A DNA stretch of 64,000 bases from Bathymodiolus brooksi (GCA_963680875.1 OY804578.1:105367689-105431688); one strand, 5' to 3'; positions 34,320 to 46,673 are shown, numbered from the stretch's first letter. The notes: a model not told the origin generated them from the sequence alone. A program made the numbers and translations.

Positions 34320-34475
34320 GTCTATAAAAACGTAGATATTAAATTTAGTGTCTGACGCGTTTCTGGAATAACCTTCATCAGGTATTCTCAAAACGGAAAG
34401 ATTGGAAAGCAAAATATATTAATATTTTGGGAGCAATAAAACCAAAGGGCCTAAACAGGATAGCCAAAATCACCT
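34320..34475 (+). repeat. Family B element, unexpanded
   Basis: 'AAAACGTAGATATTAAATTT' head; 'CCAAAGGGCCTAAACAGGAT' shows the single-copy 28-bp segment at about 34441. Confidence 0.75.
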
Positions 34476-35121
34476 ATGCCTGTGTTTGAGAATTATAACC
34501 TGATGATAATATTTTCTTAATAAAAACATTTTTGAAGAAGACATACAACGATCTACAAAAGATTACACAGAAAAGCAAAGATCGATCAATATGGTGGTTT
34601 TCTCTCTTCATTATATTTCTTATCCTTTGAAAATTAATACGAATAAGAAAACTTTATCATGCACGTTAAATGCATTAATATTATTTCAATTATTTGAATT
34701 TATGAATAAGACTGAAATTATTTTCTTTTGCATTATCTGTCCACAGAGGTGTGATTGTTTTCGCTCTGGTGAACAGATATAGTCATTCAGCAGGACAGCT
34801 GTCACTCGATCGTGGTTTATATTTTAGAGTGGTTTGTCTTGCTACAAAGTTTTTTTCTGCGATTTCTCTCCCAGTTGTATTGGTATCCGGCCATATTGTA
34901 ATTAGCTATATAATTTTGTGTTATTATTCAATTATGCAAGTTCTGCCCAGTCGTGTGGTATTCCTCTTTACATATTTGTTTAAATCATTCTTTTTATTTA
35001 CTTTGCAACGATTATGCATTGGTCTGAGTATGTTGTTTTGTGTACTATACTTGGTAGAAAACTGAACAATTATGTTTCGATGAGTCCAGTAAAACAATCC
35101 TGTTAAAATATTTGTTAGTTT

Positions 35122-35270
35122 TCATAAAAACGTAGATACCAAATTGAGTGCGCACGGCACGTTTCTGGAATAACCTTCATCAGGTACGGTCAAAGCCAAA
35201 TAATTTAAAAGTCTTTGGGGGCTAGAAACCCAAAGGGCCTAAACAGGATGCCAAAAATCGGCTAAGAGAG
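35122..35270 (+). repeat. Family B element, unexpanded
   Basis: 'AAAACGTAGATACCAAATTG' ... 'CAAAGGGCCTAAACAGGATG' ... 'ATCGGCTAAG'. Single-copy 28-bp segment. Confidence 0.75.
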
Positions 35271-35371
35271 AGTTTCTACATTTTAATACGTACATGTACA
35301 TGTATTCAATAATTCGCTAAATGGGTTAATATGTTTAGCAGATATATGTTTTATCTACAAGAAGTAATTAC

Positions 35372-35453
35372 CTTTCACATGATCAGGTAGTGACTCATCT
35401 TTATTATCGACATGCGGGACACTTGTTTCATTATCCATATCGCATGGCTTTGG
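35372..35453 (-). CDS. MICAL: MICAL exon 12: linker
   Basis: Residues 738-764 read PKPCDMDNETSVPHVDNKDE-SLPDHVK. Acidic, disordered. The acceptor TTTCAACAG and donor GTAATT agree with the phases of exons 11 and 13. Confidence 0.8.
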
Positions 35454-36198
35454 CTGTTGAAACACAAATTACACATGTATGATTAATGGTTAATTTATTT
35501 ATTATTGCTTAACGTCCATTGATCGATATTCCAGGATGAGAACAAGTTCAACAATATATAAAAAACCTTTTTCAGAAATGAGGAGGTTGGCCAACCCGGA
35601 AACGACTTTTCACTGCCAGTGGAAAAAGTATGCAGAGTTGGGTAAGGATGAAAAATCTTAGTTTTTTGTACATACAAATGCGTGTAGCTTCTATTATGTG
35701 CCTACTCTTTGATTTCTCGATCTCCAAACACGCTACCTTCTATCATCCACAGTCATGCTTTCCGTATCATGACCTGACAACCGTAATTGATAGGGTACAT
35801 TTATCCGGCATCTAGGGATGCGGAGAACAGTTCTGTGTGTTTGAGCCATATGGCCCTTCAAATACACAGTACCCAGTATTTATAATTGAAATCAGGAAAA
35901 TATAGGAACTATATATCATACTGGGTTTTTTTTAATTGAAGCTATATAGGAATAAAATAACTGTAAGTACTTGAACCTAAACCGAAGCCAGGAAATATTT
36001 TAATACTGGAAATGTTCATACACTGTAAGCTGGCGACATGTTCAAATGCAAAACAATTAAACTTATATTAGACATTTATCACATTAATAATTTCCAATAA
36101 AGCTTAATACAGATTTTGGTAATACAAATGTATACAGTTAAAATATGATTGTGTAAAGTTTTCTTTTTAATTATATGTGAATTTCATTAATGTCTCAT

Positions 36199-36452
36199 TT
36201 GGGCCCGTTGTGGTCGTGATCTATGATCACGACCACAACGGCCCTCTGTGGTGGTTAGATTTACAACTGCCTATGCAATCAGTGCCGATCACCACTAACG
36301 TTGTGAGTTCGAATCCAGCTCATGGCGAGGTGTACTCAATACAACAGTATAAGATAAAGTTTGTCAGTGACTTGCGATAGGTCGGTTGTTTTTTCCTGGT
36401 ACTCCGGTTAAAACTGAAATATTGTTGAAAGTGGCGTGAAACACCATTACCC
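36199..36452 (+). repeat. SINE (family A) with inverted head
   Basis: The copy begins with a hairpin: GCCCGTTGTGGTCGTGATC, a three-base loop, then GATCACGACCACAACGGC. The SINE head is thus duplicated in inverted orientation. The rest is the normal body and tail 'GTGGCGTGAAACACCAT'. Confidence 0.8.
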
Positions 36453-36714
36453 TAGCCCATTAATGTCTCATAATATCTACATTTTAATTTACAGTCAAAC
36501 TAGAATTTAACATTTGACATTAAATTGATCATAATTTCTTTAATTATCAGTAAACATGTAAGAGAAAAAAAGCATAAATCGTCATGGTATTTATCAACAG
36601 TGTGATTTAAATAACTATATTCATGACAGTTTGGTATTTTTTGTTTTTTTGATTTTCATTTATAATTTTATTCATGACAGAAATAAGAGTATATTAAATA
36701 CAATAATATATTAC

Positions 36715-36809
36715 CTTATTTAACAATCGAAATCTTGGAGAAACACGCCTCCTTATAGAGCTTTTAATAACAGATCCTGGTCTAGCATGTCGGGAACAAT
36801 AAAACGTCA
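36715..36809 (-). CDS. MICAL: MICAL exon 11: end of LIM domain
   Basis: Residues 706-737 begin VTFYCSRHARPGSVIKSSIR. 'FYCSRH' gives the last zinc ligands C710 and H713 of the LIM domain; a basic stretch RRRVSPRFRLLNK follows. The acceptor ATTTACAG and donor GTAATA are in phase with exon 10. Confidence 0.9.
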
Positions 36810-37261
36810 CTGTAAATAGTAAACCAAAATACATTTATAAGGAATAAAAGAGAAAACACATTTATTGTCTAGCAAACAATATCACTTCTGAACAGTTGTA
36901 TTTATCTAGTACCGTCATATGGAGTATATATTTCGGACATTATAAATATTGCAATCTTGTCATATCATTAAAACTATTACATTAGCACTATTGTTCTTAG
37001 ACATTATAGTACCGCTATACATATATACTTTTATACAGATGTTGTTCAACTTGCAGGTATCTGCACAGAAACTGGAATATAACATACATAGGCATGTATC
37101 AAAATCGTATTCATAATAACTATCATCATTTGTTAACTTGGCTTAAGTTATTTGCTGATTTATCTAGTAGGTCGACTGATTGGTTTTTTAGGCCAAATTT
37201 TCCAGTATTTCAGCTATATCGTGGCGTGAACAAATTTTATAAATTAATTTCCTCGACTACA

Positions 37262-37510
37262 GGAACCTTACAAGTAAAACGTGTCGTAACTAGAGTAACA
37301 CGACGGATGCCACTAGTGAAGGAACTGCCTACCCTTCCGGAGTACCCGAGTTCACGCCTGGTTTTTAGTGGGGTTCGTGTTGCTCGGTCTTCAGTTTTCT
37401 GTAAAGTGTTTTATAGATCGCTGTTTGTTCTTTTTCCTTTGGTTATTATGTTGTCTGTCCTTCTGTAATTTACGAATCATGATTATCTCTTTGGTATCTT
37501 CAAGCTCTTC
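37262..37510 (-). repeat. Family C element, reverse, intronic
   Basis: 'AACTAGAGTAACACGACGGA' to 'TTTGGTATCTTCAAGCTCTT' is the inverted family C body. The overlapping 124-codon ORF is not a gene. Confidence 0.75.
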
Positions 37511-37542
37511 TATAATAATGCAATAAAAAATTTCATTCTTAC

Positions 37543-37717
37543 CATTTCCTTTTATTGACCTCTTTAATCTATAATTAGTCAAATTCAATTCACACTGGCA
37601 TGTATCACATTTAAGGCATGTACGATGGCAGAACATATTTTGTTCTATGGTTATCTTTTCCAGAATAAATAGTTCGTTCCTGCATATACAACAAATATCA
37701 CTACTTTGAACTTCTTT
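37543..37717 (-). CDS. MICAL: MICAL exon 10: LIM domain, first part
   Basis: Residues 648-705 read KEVQSSDICCICRNELFILE, then KITIEQNMFCHRTCLKCDTC and QCELNLTNYRLKRSIKGN. The ligands are C656-x2-C659, H-x2-C in 'FCHRTC', then C-x2-C in 'CDTC', matching a LIM domain, which mediates protein contacts and contributes to autoinhibition in MICALs. Acceptor GGTTTCAG, donor GTAAGA. Confidence 0.93.
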
Positions 37718-38210
37718 CTGAAACCAAGTATACAAACATTAATTTTCAACACTTCAATTTCTAAGTACAAGTAAAACACATCGCATTGTCGTTCCAATGC
37801 TAACTTGCTTTAAATTACTCGCACGTGTAAAAAAAAACATTGTCTGACTGCATCATTTCACTGGAAGGGGTGATTTTGATACATATACATAATTAAATCC
37901 CAAGCTACTGTTTATTGAAGTGCATATACCAAGTAAGGAGTCAAAATCTATATCCCTAACATATATATACATATGATCGTTCAAACTCCTCTGGCCTGAT
38001 ACAGGCATCTCAATAACAAGATGTCGAGGCTAACTAGCTTTATGGGGCGCAAACCCCCCTTCTTAGTGAAAATATTTGATCTTTATTACGTAATATTAAA
38101 AGCTATTTTAATCAACTACCTTCTCCGTGTCAAATTTAATGAGAGAAAAAAACAATACACCGGAGATACTTTATTTAGGAACAAGTTAGCAGAACCTATT
38201 GTATTAGGGG

Positions 38211-38468
38211 CCGGTGTGGTCGTGATCATATGGTGGTTGGATTGACAACTACCTATGCAATCAGTGCCTATCACTAATAACGTTGTGAGTTCGAACCCCG
38301 CTCATGGCGAGGCGTACTCGATATAACATTATGTGATAAATTTTGTCAGTGACTTGCAGAGTAAGTCGGTGGTTTTCTCCGTGTACTCTGGTTTCCTCCA
38401 CCAATAAAACTGACGATATAACTGAAATATTGTTGAAAGTGGCGTTAAACACTATAAAACCATCCCTA
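38211..38468 (+). repeat. SINE (family A)
   Basis: Head 'GCCGGTGTGGTCGTGATCAT', B-box-like 'GAGTTCGAACCCCGCTC' and tail 'GTGGCGTTAAACACTATAAA'. It lies directly next to the end of exon 9 (38510), only about 40 bp inside intron 9, close to the splice donor. Confidence 0.85.
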
Positions 38469-38509
38469 ACCCTATTATAATCCTTGTCTATATGATAGTC
38501 AATAAATAC

Positions 38510-38780
38510 CCTCTCAGTATCTGGTGTTTCTATTGTGTCCGCATTCATGTTTACATTCATATCAGCATGTTGTATTGGTCCTGTTTGAGGGATTGGTTCA
38601 TGATAAAACATCTCGTAGAACTGGAACAGATAGGCTGCCATCTCAACTTCGTTCTGTGTTGAACAATTAACCATTTTCGAAATGCCTATTACTGAATAGA
38701 TTCCAAGTTGTTGGTGTGCAATGTCAACAACCATACTCATCGTCTTTAATGGATTCTTTGGATCTAATTCTTTCAAATTT
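38510..38780 (-). CDS. MICAL: MICAL exon 9: CH domain, second part
   Basis: Residues 557-647 read [20 protein letters not shown], then [18 protein letters not shown], '[19 protein letters not shown]'. This is the C-terminal half of a calponin-homology domain ('A...LGI..V....M......VM.YLSQFY..F'), followed by an acidic Asn/Asp/Thr linker. The donor GTATTT after ...TPDTER sets the end. Confidence 0.92.
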
Positions 38781-39834
38781 CTACAATAAAATAAAATATA
38801 ATATAAAAACCATAATTTGTCTAACAAACGTTACAGAAACCTGAATGGATAATCCAGAGACAAGGGCAATATTGGGTACACCACACAGAACGGAGATAAA
38901 CAAAAAAACAAAACAAAAACAGTAAACTAAAAAGATGAACAAAACGAACCACACCAAACAACCGAGGTGTTCGCGAAGGATGAGCAGTTCCTGATTCTTA
39001 TAAGACAACCGCCGTATTATTCTTTGTCAAGTCGGTTAAAATTCCTGTGGGTGATGTAAGAAAGGAAATCTACCTTAAAGTGAAAAGATCCAATGCCATA
39101 CAAGAAATGAATATTTCTGTTCGTAACGGTCAACAAATTCGCGATAAAACATTATTAAGCAAATAACTCTTGCATTAAATTAAAACTAATGGATTGTCGT
39201 AGTTTGAATTTACATGTGTGCTCATGTAACCGAGTTCTTTAATTCTGATTACACATTCACAATGCTATATTGAACACTGTTAAATCGGTGCTACATGGTG
39301 TGTCCAATAGCCGTATTAGGTCAGAGTACCTGTTCTTACTGCTGATGAGAGTTGTGTTGGTTTAACAATAATGCGACCGTCGTATAAGCAAACTAGCATG
39401 TTTGTGATTGTGTTAATAAACGTAGGATAAAACCGAAGGGGCAATCCAAAGATACTAGAAACATATAATGCACATGACGAACACACAAAAAAATATAAAA
39501 ATATACAATACAACATAGAAAACTAACAGGATGAGCTACACGGATCCACAAAGACAACCGCAGGTGAATCCATTTGCTTGAGTTCAAGAATAGGATATTC
39601 TATTTTGCATGTACATATGCAATTATCTACACATAGTTAATGCGTGTGGTTCCTGTCCTTGGCGATGTGTACTCGATTTAACTCGATACGTATAACGTTT
39701 AACATTTAAATGTGACCGAACTGGTGGTTTCTCTGGTTATTACATATATCTCTACAAATAAAACTGACAATCAGGGTCTATAAGTGATATGTTGTTGGCA
39801 GAAAGGTCTGAAGTTACCTAACCAAAGGCGTAAT

Positions 39835-40010
39835 CAGAAGCTCTAAATTGAAGACATGCAGACAATACAATGGTCAAGAGAAAAGGAAAAATAACAAATG
39901 ATTGATTAAACACTACAGAGAAACCTATTGACTTAGCATGCACGAATCACACAAATAACAGCAGTTAACCGCAGGTGTTCCGGAACGGTAAATTGTTCCT
40001 GCTCCAGTAC
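39835..40010 (+). repeat. Family C element, unexpanded, next to the array
   Basis: Contains 'GCAGACAATACAATGGTCAA' and 'GATTGATTAAACACTACAGA' once, then 'CCGCAGGTGTTCCGGAACGG'. It is a clean single-copy counterpart of the adjacent expanded element, sharing its right-flank words (AAATGATTGA). Confidence 0.8.
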
Positions 40011-40139
40011 AAAAAGTTATGTAAAACCTCAAGAATCATTATTTAACAAAATTATTGAAATAAAACAATCCAATCGCAGTATCTCGAACTATCGTATAAG
40101 TCGTTCCGCCTGGACAGAGTGGTGTAAAATAATGGTCCG

Positions 40140-43100
40140 TTCACAGAAAGAGCATTTTTAATACAGCAAAAAGATCCGAAGTCGTAATTCGAAAAAAGAG
40201 AGACAATGCAATGGCCAAATAAAAAGGAGAGACAATACAATGGCCAAATAAAAAGGAGAGACAATACAATGGCCAAATAAAAAGGAGAGACAATACAATG
40301 GCCAAATAAAAAGGAGAGACAATGCAATGGCCAAATAAAAAGGAGAGACAATACAATGGCCAAATAAAAAGCAGAGACAATACAATGGCCAAATAAAAAG
40401 GAGACAATACAATGGCCAAATAAAAAGGAGAGACAATACAATGGTCAAATAAAAAGGATAGACAATACAATGGCCAAATAAAAAGGAGAGACAATACAAT
40501 GGCCAAATAAAAAGGAGACAATACAATGGCCAAATAAAAAGCAGAGACAATCCAATGGCCAAATAAAAAGGATAGACAATACAATGGCCAAATAAAAAGG
40601 AGAGACAATACAATGGCCAAATAAAAAGGAAAGACAATAAAATGGTCAAATAAAAAGGAGAGACAATACAATGGCCAAATAAAAAGGAGAGACAATGCAA
40701 TGGCCAAATAAAAAGGAGAGACAATGCAATGGCCAAATAAAAAGGAGAGACAATACAATAGCCAAATAAAAAGGAGACAATGCAATGGCCAAATAAAAAG
40801 GAGAGACAATACAATGTCCAAATAAAAAGGAGAGACAATACAATGGCCAAATAAAAAGGAGAGACAATACAATGGTCAAATAAAAAGGAGAGACAATACA
40901 ATGGCCAAGTAAAAAGGAGAGACAATGCAATGGCCAAATAAAAAGGAGAGACAATACAATGGCCACATAGAAAGGAGAGACAATACAATGGCCAAGTAAA
41001 AAGGAGAGACAATACAATGTCCAAATAAAAAGGAGAGACAATACAATGGCCAAATAAAAAGGAGAGACAATACAATGGTCAAGTAAAAAGGAGAGACAAT
41101 ACAATGGTCAAATAAAAAGGAGACAATACAATGGCCAAATAAAAAGGAGAGACAATACAATGACCAAATAAAAAGGAGAGACAATATAATGGCCAAGTAA
41201 AAAGGAGAGACAATACAATGGCCAAATAAAAAGGAGAGACAATACAATGGCCAAATAAAAAGGAGAAGCAATACAATGGCCAAATTAAAAGGAGAGACAA
41301 TGCAATGGCCAAATAAAAAGGAGAGACAATATAATGGCCAAGTAAAAAGGAGAGACAATGCAATGGCCAAATAAAAAGGAGAGACAATGCAATGGCCAAA
41401 TAAAAAGGAGAGACAATACAATGGCCAAATAAAAAGGAGAGACAATGCAATGGCCAAATAAAAAGGAGAGACAATACAATGGCCAAATAAAAAGGAGATA
41501 CAATGCAATGGCCAAATAAAAAGGAGAGACAATACAATGGCCAAATAAAAAGGAGAGACAATACAATGGCCAAATAAAAAGGAGAGACAATACAATGGCC
41601 AAATAAAAAGGAGAGACAATACAATGGCCAAATAAAAAGGAGAGACAATACAATGGCCAAATAAAAAGGAGAGACAATACAATGGCCAAATAAAAAGGAG
41701 AGACAATACAATGGCCAAGTAAAAAGGAGAGACAATATAATGGCCAAGTAAAAAGGAGAGACAATACAATGGCCAAATAAAAAGGAGAGACAATACAATG
41801 GCCAAATAAAAAGGAGAAACAATACCATGACCAGATAAAAAGGAGAGACAATACAATGTCCAAATAAAAAGGAGAAACAATACAATGGCCAAATTAAAAG
41901 GAGAGACAATGCAATGGCCAAATAAAAAGGAGAGACAATATAATGGCCAAGTAAAAAGGAGAGACAATGCAATGGCCAAATAAAAAGGAGAGACAATACA
42001 ATGGCCAAATAAAAGGGAGAGACAATACAATGGCCAAATAAAAAGGAGAGACAATACAATGGCCAAATAAAAAGGAGAGACAATACAATGGCCAAATAAA
42101 AAGGAGAGACAATACAATGGCCAAATAAAAAGGAGAGACAATACAATGGCCAAATAAAAAGGAGAGACAATACAATGGCCAAGTAAAAAGGAGAAACAAT
42201 ATAATGGCCAAGTAAAAAGGAGAGACAATGCAATGGCCAAATAAAAAGGAGAGACAATACAATGGCCAAATAAAAAGGAGAAACAATACCATGGCCAGAT
42301 AAAAAGGAGAGACCATACAATGTCCAAATAAAAAGGAGAAACAATACAATGGCCAAATTAAAAGGAGAGACAATGCAATGGCCAAATAAAAAGGAGAGAC
42401 AATATAATGGCCAAGTAAAAAGGAGAGACAATGCAATGGCCAAATAAAAAGGAGAGACAATACAATGGCCAAATAAAAAGGAGAGACAATACAATGCCCA
42501 AATAAAAAGGAGAGACAATGCAATGGCCAAATAAAAAGGAGAGACAATACAATGGCCAAATAAAAAGGAGAGACAATACAATGGCCAAATAAAAAGGAGA
42601 GACAATACAATGGCCAAATAAAAAGGAGAGACAATACAATGGCCAAATAAAAAGGAGAGACAATACAATGGCCAAATAAAAAGGAGAGACAATACAATGG
42701 CCAAATAAAAAGGAGAGACAATACAATGGCTAAATAAAAAGGAGAGACAATACAATGGCCAAGTAAAAAGGAGAGACAATACAATGGCCAAATAAAAAGG
42801 ATAGACAATACAATGGCCAAATAAAAAGGAGACACAATACAATGGCCAAATAAAAAGGAAAGACAATACAATGGTCAAATAAAAAGGAGAGACAATACAA
42901 TGGCCAAATAAAAAGGAGAGACAATGCAATGGCCAAATAAAAAGGAGAGACAATACAATGGCCAAATAAAAAGGAGAGACAATGCAATGGCCAAATAAAA
43001 AGGAGAGACAATACAATGGCCAAATAAAAAGGAGAGACAATACAATGGCCAAATAAAAAGGAGAGACAATACAATGGCCAAATAAAAAGGAGAGACAATA

Positions 43101-45370
43101 CAATGGCCAAATAAAAAGGAGAGACAATACAATGGCCAAATAAAAAGGAGAGACAATGCAATGGCCAAATAAAAAGGAGAGACAATACAATGGCCAAGTA
43201 AAAAGGAGAGACAATATAATGGCCAAGTAAAAAGGAGAGACAATACAATGGCCAGATAAAAAGGAGAGACCATACAATGTCCAAATAAAAAGGAGAAACA
43301 ATACAATGGCCAAATTAAAAGGAGAGACAATGCAATGGCCAAATAAAAAGGAGAGACAATATAATGGCCAAGTAAAAAAGAGAGACAATGCAATGGCCAA
43401 ATAAAAAGGAGAGACAATACAATGGCCAAATAAAAAGGAGAGACAATACAATGGCCAAATAAAAAGGAGAGACAATGCAATGGCCAAATAAAAAGGAGAG
43501 ACAATGCAATGGCCAAATAAAAAGGAGAGACAATGCAATGGCCAAATAAAAAGGAGAGACAATACAATGGCCAAATAAAAAGGAGAGACAATACAATGGC
43601 CAAATAAAAAGGAGAGACAATACAATGGCCAAATAAAAAGGAGAGACAATACAATGGCCAAGTAAAAAGGAGAGACAATACAATGGCCAAATAAAAAGGA
43701 GAAACAATACCATGGCCAGATAAAAAGGAGAGACAATACAATGTCCAAATAAAAAGGAGAAACAATACAATGGCCAAATTAAAAGGAGAGACAATGCAAT
43801 GGCCAAATAAAAAAGAGAGACAATATAATGGCCAAATAAAAAGGAGAGACAATGCAATGGCCAAATAAAAAGGAGAGACAATACAATGGCCAAATAAAAA
43901 GGAGAGACCATACAATGGCCAAATAAAAAGGAGAGACAATACAATGGCCAAATTAAAAGGAGAGACAATACAATGGCCAAATAAAAAGCAGAGACAATAC
44001 AATGGCCAAATAAAAAGCAGAGACAATACAATGGCCAAATAAAAAGGAGAGACAATACAATGGCCAAATAAAAAGGAGAGACAATACAATGGCCAAGTAA
44101 AAAGGAGAGACAATATAATGGCCAAGTAAAAAGGAGAGACAATACAATGGCCAAATAAAAAGGAGAGACAATACAATGGCCAAATAAAAAGGAGAAACAA
44201 TACCATGGCCAGATAAAAAGGAGAGACCATACAATGTCCAAATAAAAAGGAAAAACAATACAATGGCCAAATTAAAAGGAGAGACAATGCAATGGCCAAA
44301 AAAAACGGAGAGACAATATAATGGCCAAGTAAAAAGGAGAGACAATGCAATGGCCAAATAAAAAGGAGAGACAATGCAATGGCCAAATAAAAAGCAGAGA
44401 CAATACAATGCCCAAATAAAAAGGAGAGACAATGCAATGGCCAAATAAAAAGGAGAGACAATACAATGGCCAAATAAAAAGGAGAGACAATGCAATGGCC
44501 AAATAAAAAGGAGAGACAATACAATGGCCAAATAAAAAGGAGAGACAATACAATGGCCAAATAAAAAGGAGAGACAATACAATGGCCAAATAAAAAGGAG
44601 AGACAATACAATGGCCAAATAAAAAGGAGAGACAATACAATGGCTAAATAAAAAGGAGAGACAATACAATGGCCAAGTAAAAAGGAGAGACAATACAATG
44701 GCCAAATAAAAAGGATAGACAATACAATGGCCAAATAAAAAGGAGAGACAATACAATGGCCAAATAAAAAGGAGAGACAATACAATGGCCAAATAAAAAG
44801 GAGAGACAATACAATGGCCAAGAAAAAAGGAGAGACAATACAATGGCCAAATAAAAAGGAGAGACAACATAATGGCCAAATAAAAAGGAGAGACAATGCA
44901 ATGGCCAAATAAAAAGGAGAGACAATACAATGGCCAAATAAAAAGGAGAGACAATACAATGGCCAAATAAAAAGGAGAGACAATACAATGGCCAAATAAA
45001 AAGGAGAGACAATATAATGGCCAAATAAAAAGGAGAGACAATACAATGGCCAAATAAAAAGGAGAGACAATACAATGGCCAAATAAAAAGGAGAGACAAT
45101 ACAATGACCAAATAAAAAGGAGAGACAATACAATGGCCAAATAAAAAGGAGAGACAATATAATGGCCAAATAAAAAGGAGAGACAATACAATGGCCAAAT
45201 AAAAAGGACAAAAGATCAATAAATGATTGACAAAATACTACTCAGAAAACAAAGCATTAAGCAACAACATGAACGCCACAAAACTACTTAAGGAACTCGG
45301 GTGCTTCCATGAGGTTAGGCAGTTCCTGCTCTATTAGTGACACCCGTTTGTTTACTCTTCTTCTTGGAAC
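40140..45370 (+). repeat. Family C element with 29-bp minisatellite, about 173 copies
   Basis: Left flank 'CGAAGTCGTAATTCGAAAAA' (40170) and right flank 'AGGACAAAAGATCAATAAAT' through 'GGCAGTTCCTGCTCTATTAG' (45320) are the two sides of one family C element. Between them, from about 40197 to 45208, the unit GGAGAGACAATACAATGGCC-AAATAAAAA (29 bp, occasionally 27) is repeated. It fills most of MICAL intron 8. A variant pair (TGTCCAAATAAAAAGGAGAA) at 41857, 42321, 43278, 43742 and 44233 shows a higher-order period of 16-17 units. Confidence 0.97.
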
Positions 45371-45521
45371 TTCAAATATCCTGGATAACGCTAATAATAT
45401 TCATGTCATTCCAATGTATAATCTTCCGTCCCATCGACTTCGACACTACCGTTTTCTACTGTATATCGCTAGTCAAGCAATAAAATCATATCTGCGGAGT
45501 AGTGTATATATCACAACTTAC

Positions 45522-45672
45522 ATCAACTCCGGTCTATAAGTATGTATTAATCTGCCAAGTTCACATCCACTTCTCCATGACGTGGTCAGATCTTTAATAC
45601 TGAAAAATGGATATCCCTTCAAAACCATCTGACACCAGGGTAGCAAATCTGTCAAGTCTATCTCGTCACCTA
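45522..45672 (-). CDS. MICAL: MICAL exon 8: CH domain, first part
   Basis: Residues 507-556 read GDEIDLTDLLPWCQMVLKGY, then PFFSIKDLTTSWRSGCELGR and LIHTYRPEL. 'LLPWCQ...GYP..SI.DLT.SWR.G..L..LIH.YRPEL' is the first half of a calponin-homology domain. The acceptor is TTTTTCAG, the donor GTAAGT. Confidence 0.93.
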
Positions 45673-45849
45673 CTGAAAAATAATAAATAGTCTGTTTATA
45701 GTCCAGTATCAGCACATAGTCATATCTTATGTCTTTTGTGTAGTGTCGACAAACTTACATATCGTTTCGTGTCGTACGCACTAACTTATATATATCTACG
45801 TTTTCATTGCATCTCTTTTCTTTCATTTGAGAATATTTCTGAAGAGTAA

Positions 45850-46185
45850 TAAAAACGTAGATAACAAGTGTAGTGCGCACGACACTTTTTTGGAATAGCC
45901 TTTATCAGGTACTCTCAAAATCGAAATATTGTAAGGCCAAATAATTGAATGTTTGGGAGCAATAAAACCAAAGGGCCTAAAACGGATAGCCAAAATCGGC
46001 TGAGGTCACCTATGCATTAGGGAGGAGAACTTTAGTTTTATTAATTATCACATTATTTAGAAGCTGTAAATTTCAGTAATAAACATATATAATAAACCAT
46101 GTCAATGCCGAGGTACTGACTATTGGGCGGATGCTATCCTCGGGGACTAATAGTCCACCAGCAGAGGTATCGACCCAGTGATTGT
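45850..46185 (+). repeat. Family B element, near full length, unexpanded
   Basis: The most complete unexpanded copy: head 'AAAACGTAGATAACAAGTGT', single 'CCAAAGGGCCTAAAACGGAT' at 45969, then 'CGGCTGAGGTCACCTATGCA' and the tail 'CTAATAGTCCACCAGCAGAG'. A good reference for the family. Confidence 0.85.
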
Positions 46186-46402
46186 AGATTAGCCCTAAAC
46201 CTAACATGAAGGAGTTGGTAGTTCACGTCAACATATATGTCTAAATGAGTTTTTCTCAAGTAACTTTACATCAATAAGCGGTTTTGATAATTAACAAGTG
46301 TGATAGGAATAAAAAAAAGTAATACCTATGTGTAAGTTCGAAGAAATAATAAACATTTAACACAATTGATTGAACATGAACTGAACCATTTAGCAGTAAG
46401 GG

Positions 46403-46640
46403 CCATCGTGGTCGTCATCGTATGGTAGTTGGATTTACAACTACCTGTGCAATCAGTATCTATTACCACTAAAGTTGTGAGTTCGAACCCCGTTCGTGGT
46501 GAGGTGTACCCTATATAACATTATATAATAAAGTTTGTCAGTGACTTGCGGCAGGTCGGTGGTTTTTCTCCGGGTACTCCGGTTTCCACCATGATATAAC
46601 TGAAATATTGTTGAAGGTGGCGCTAAACCATCAACCAACA
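46403..46640 (+). repeat. SINE (family A)
   Basis: Head 'GGCCATCGTGGTCGTCATCG', B-box-like 'GAGTTCGAACCCCGTTC', tail 'GGTGGCGCTAAACCATC'. It ends about 35 bp from exon 7. Confidence 0.85.
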
Positions 46641-46673
46641 ACAACCAGTAATGTCGGAAGGGTGAATGCTTAC

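Noticed and set aside
40052..45219. Very long minus-strand ORFs (up to 889 codons) encoding a 29-residue hydrophobic repeat
   Set aside because: They are readings of a 29-bp minisatellite in all three frames, inside a MICAL intron, with flanks from a dispersed element. No start context, domain or end makes them genes.
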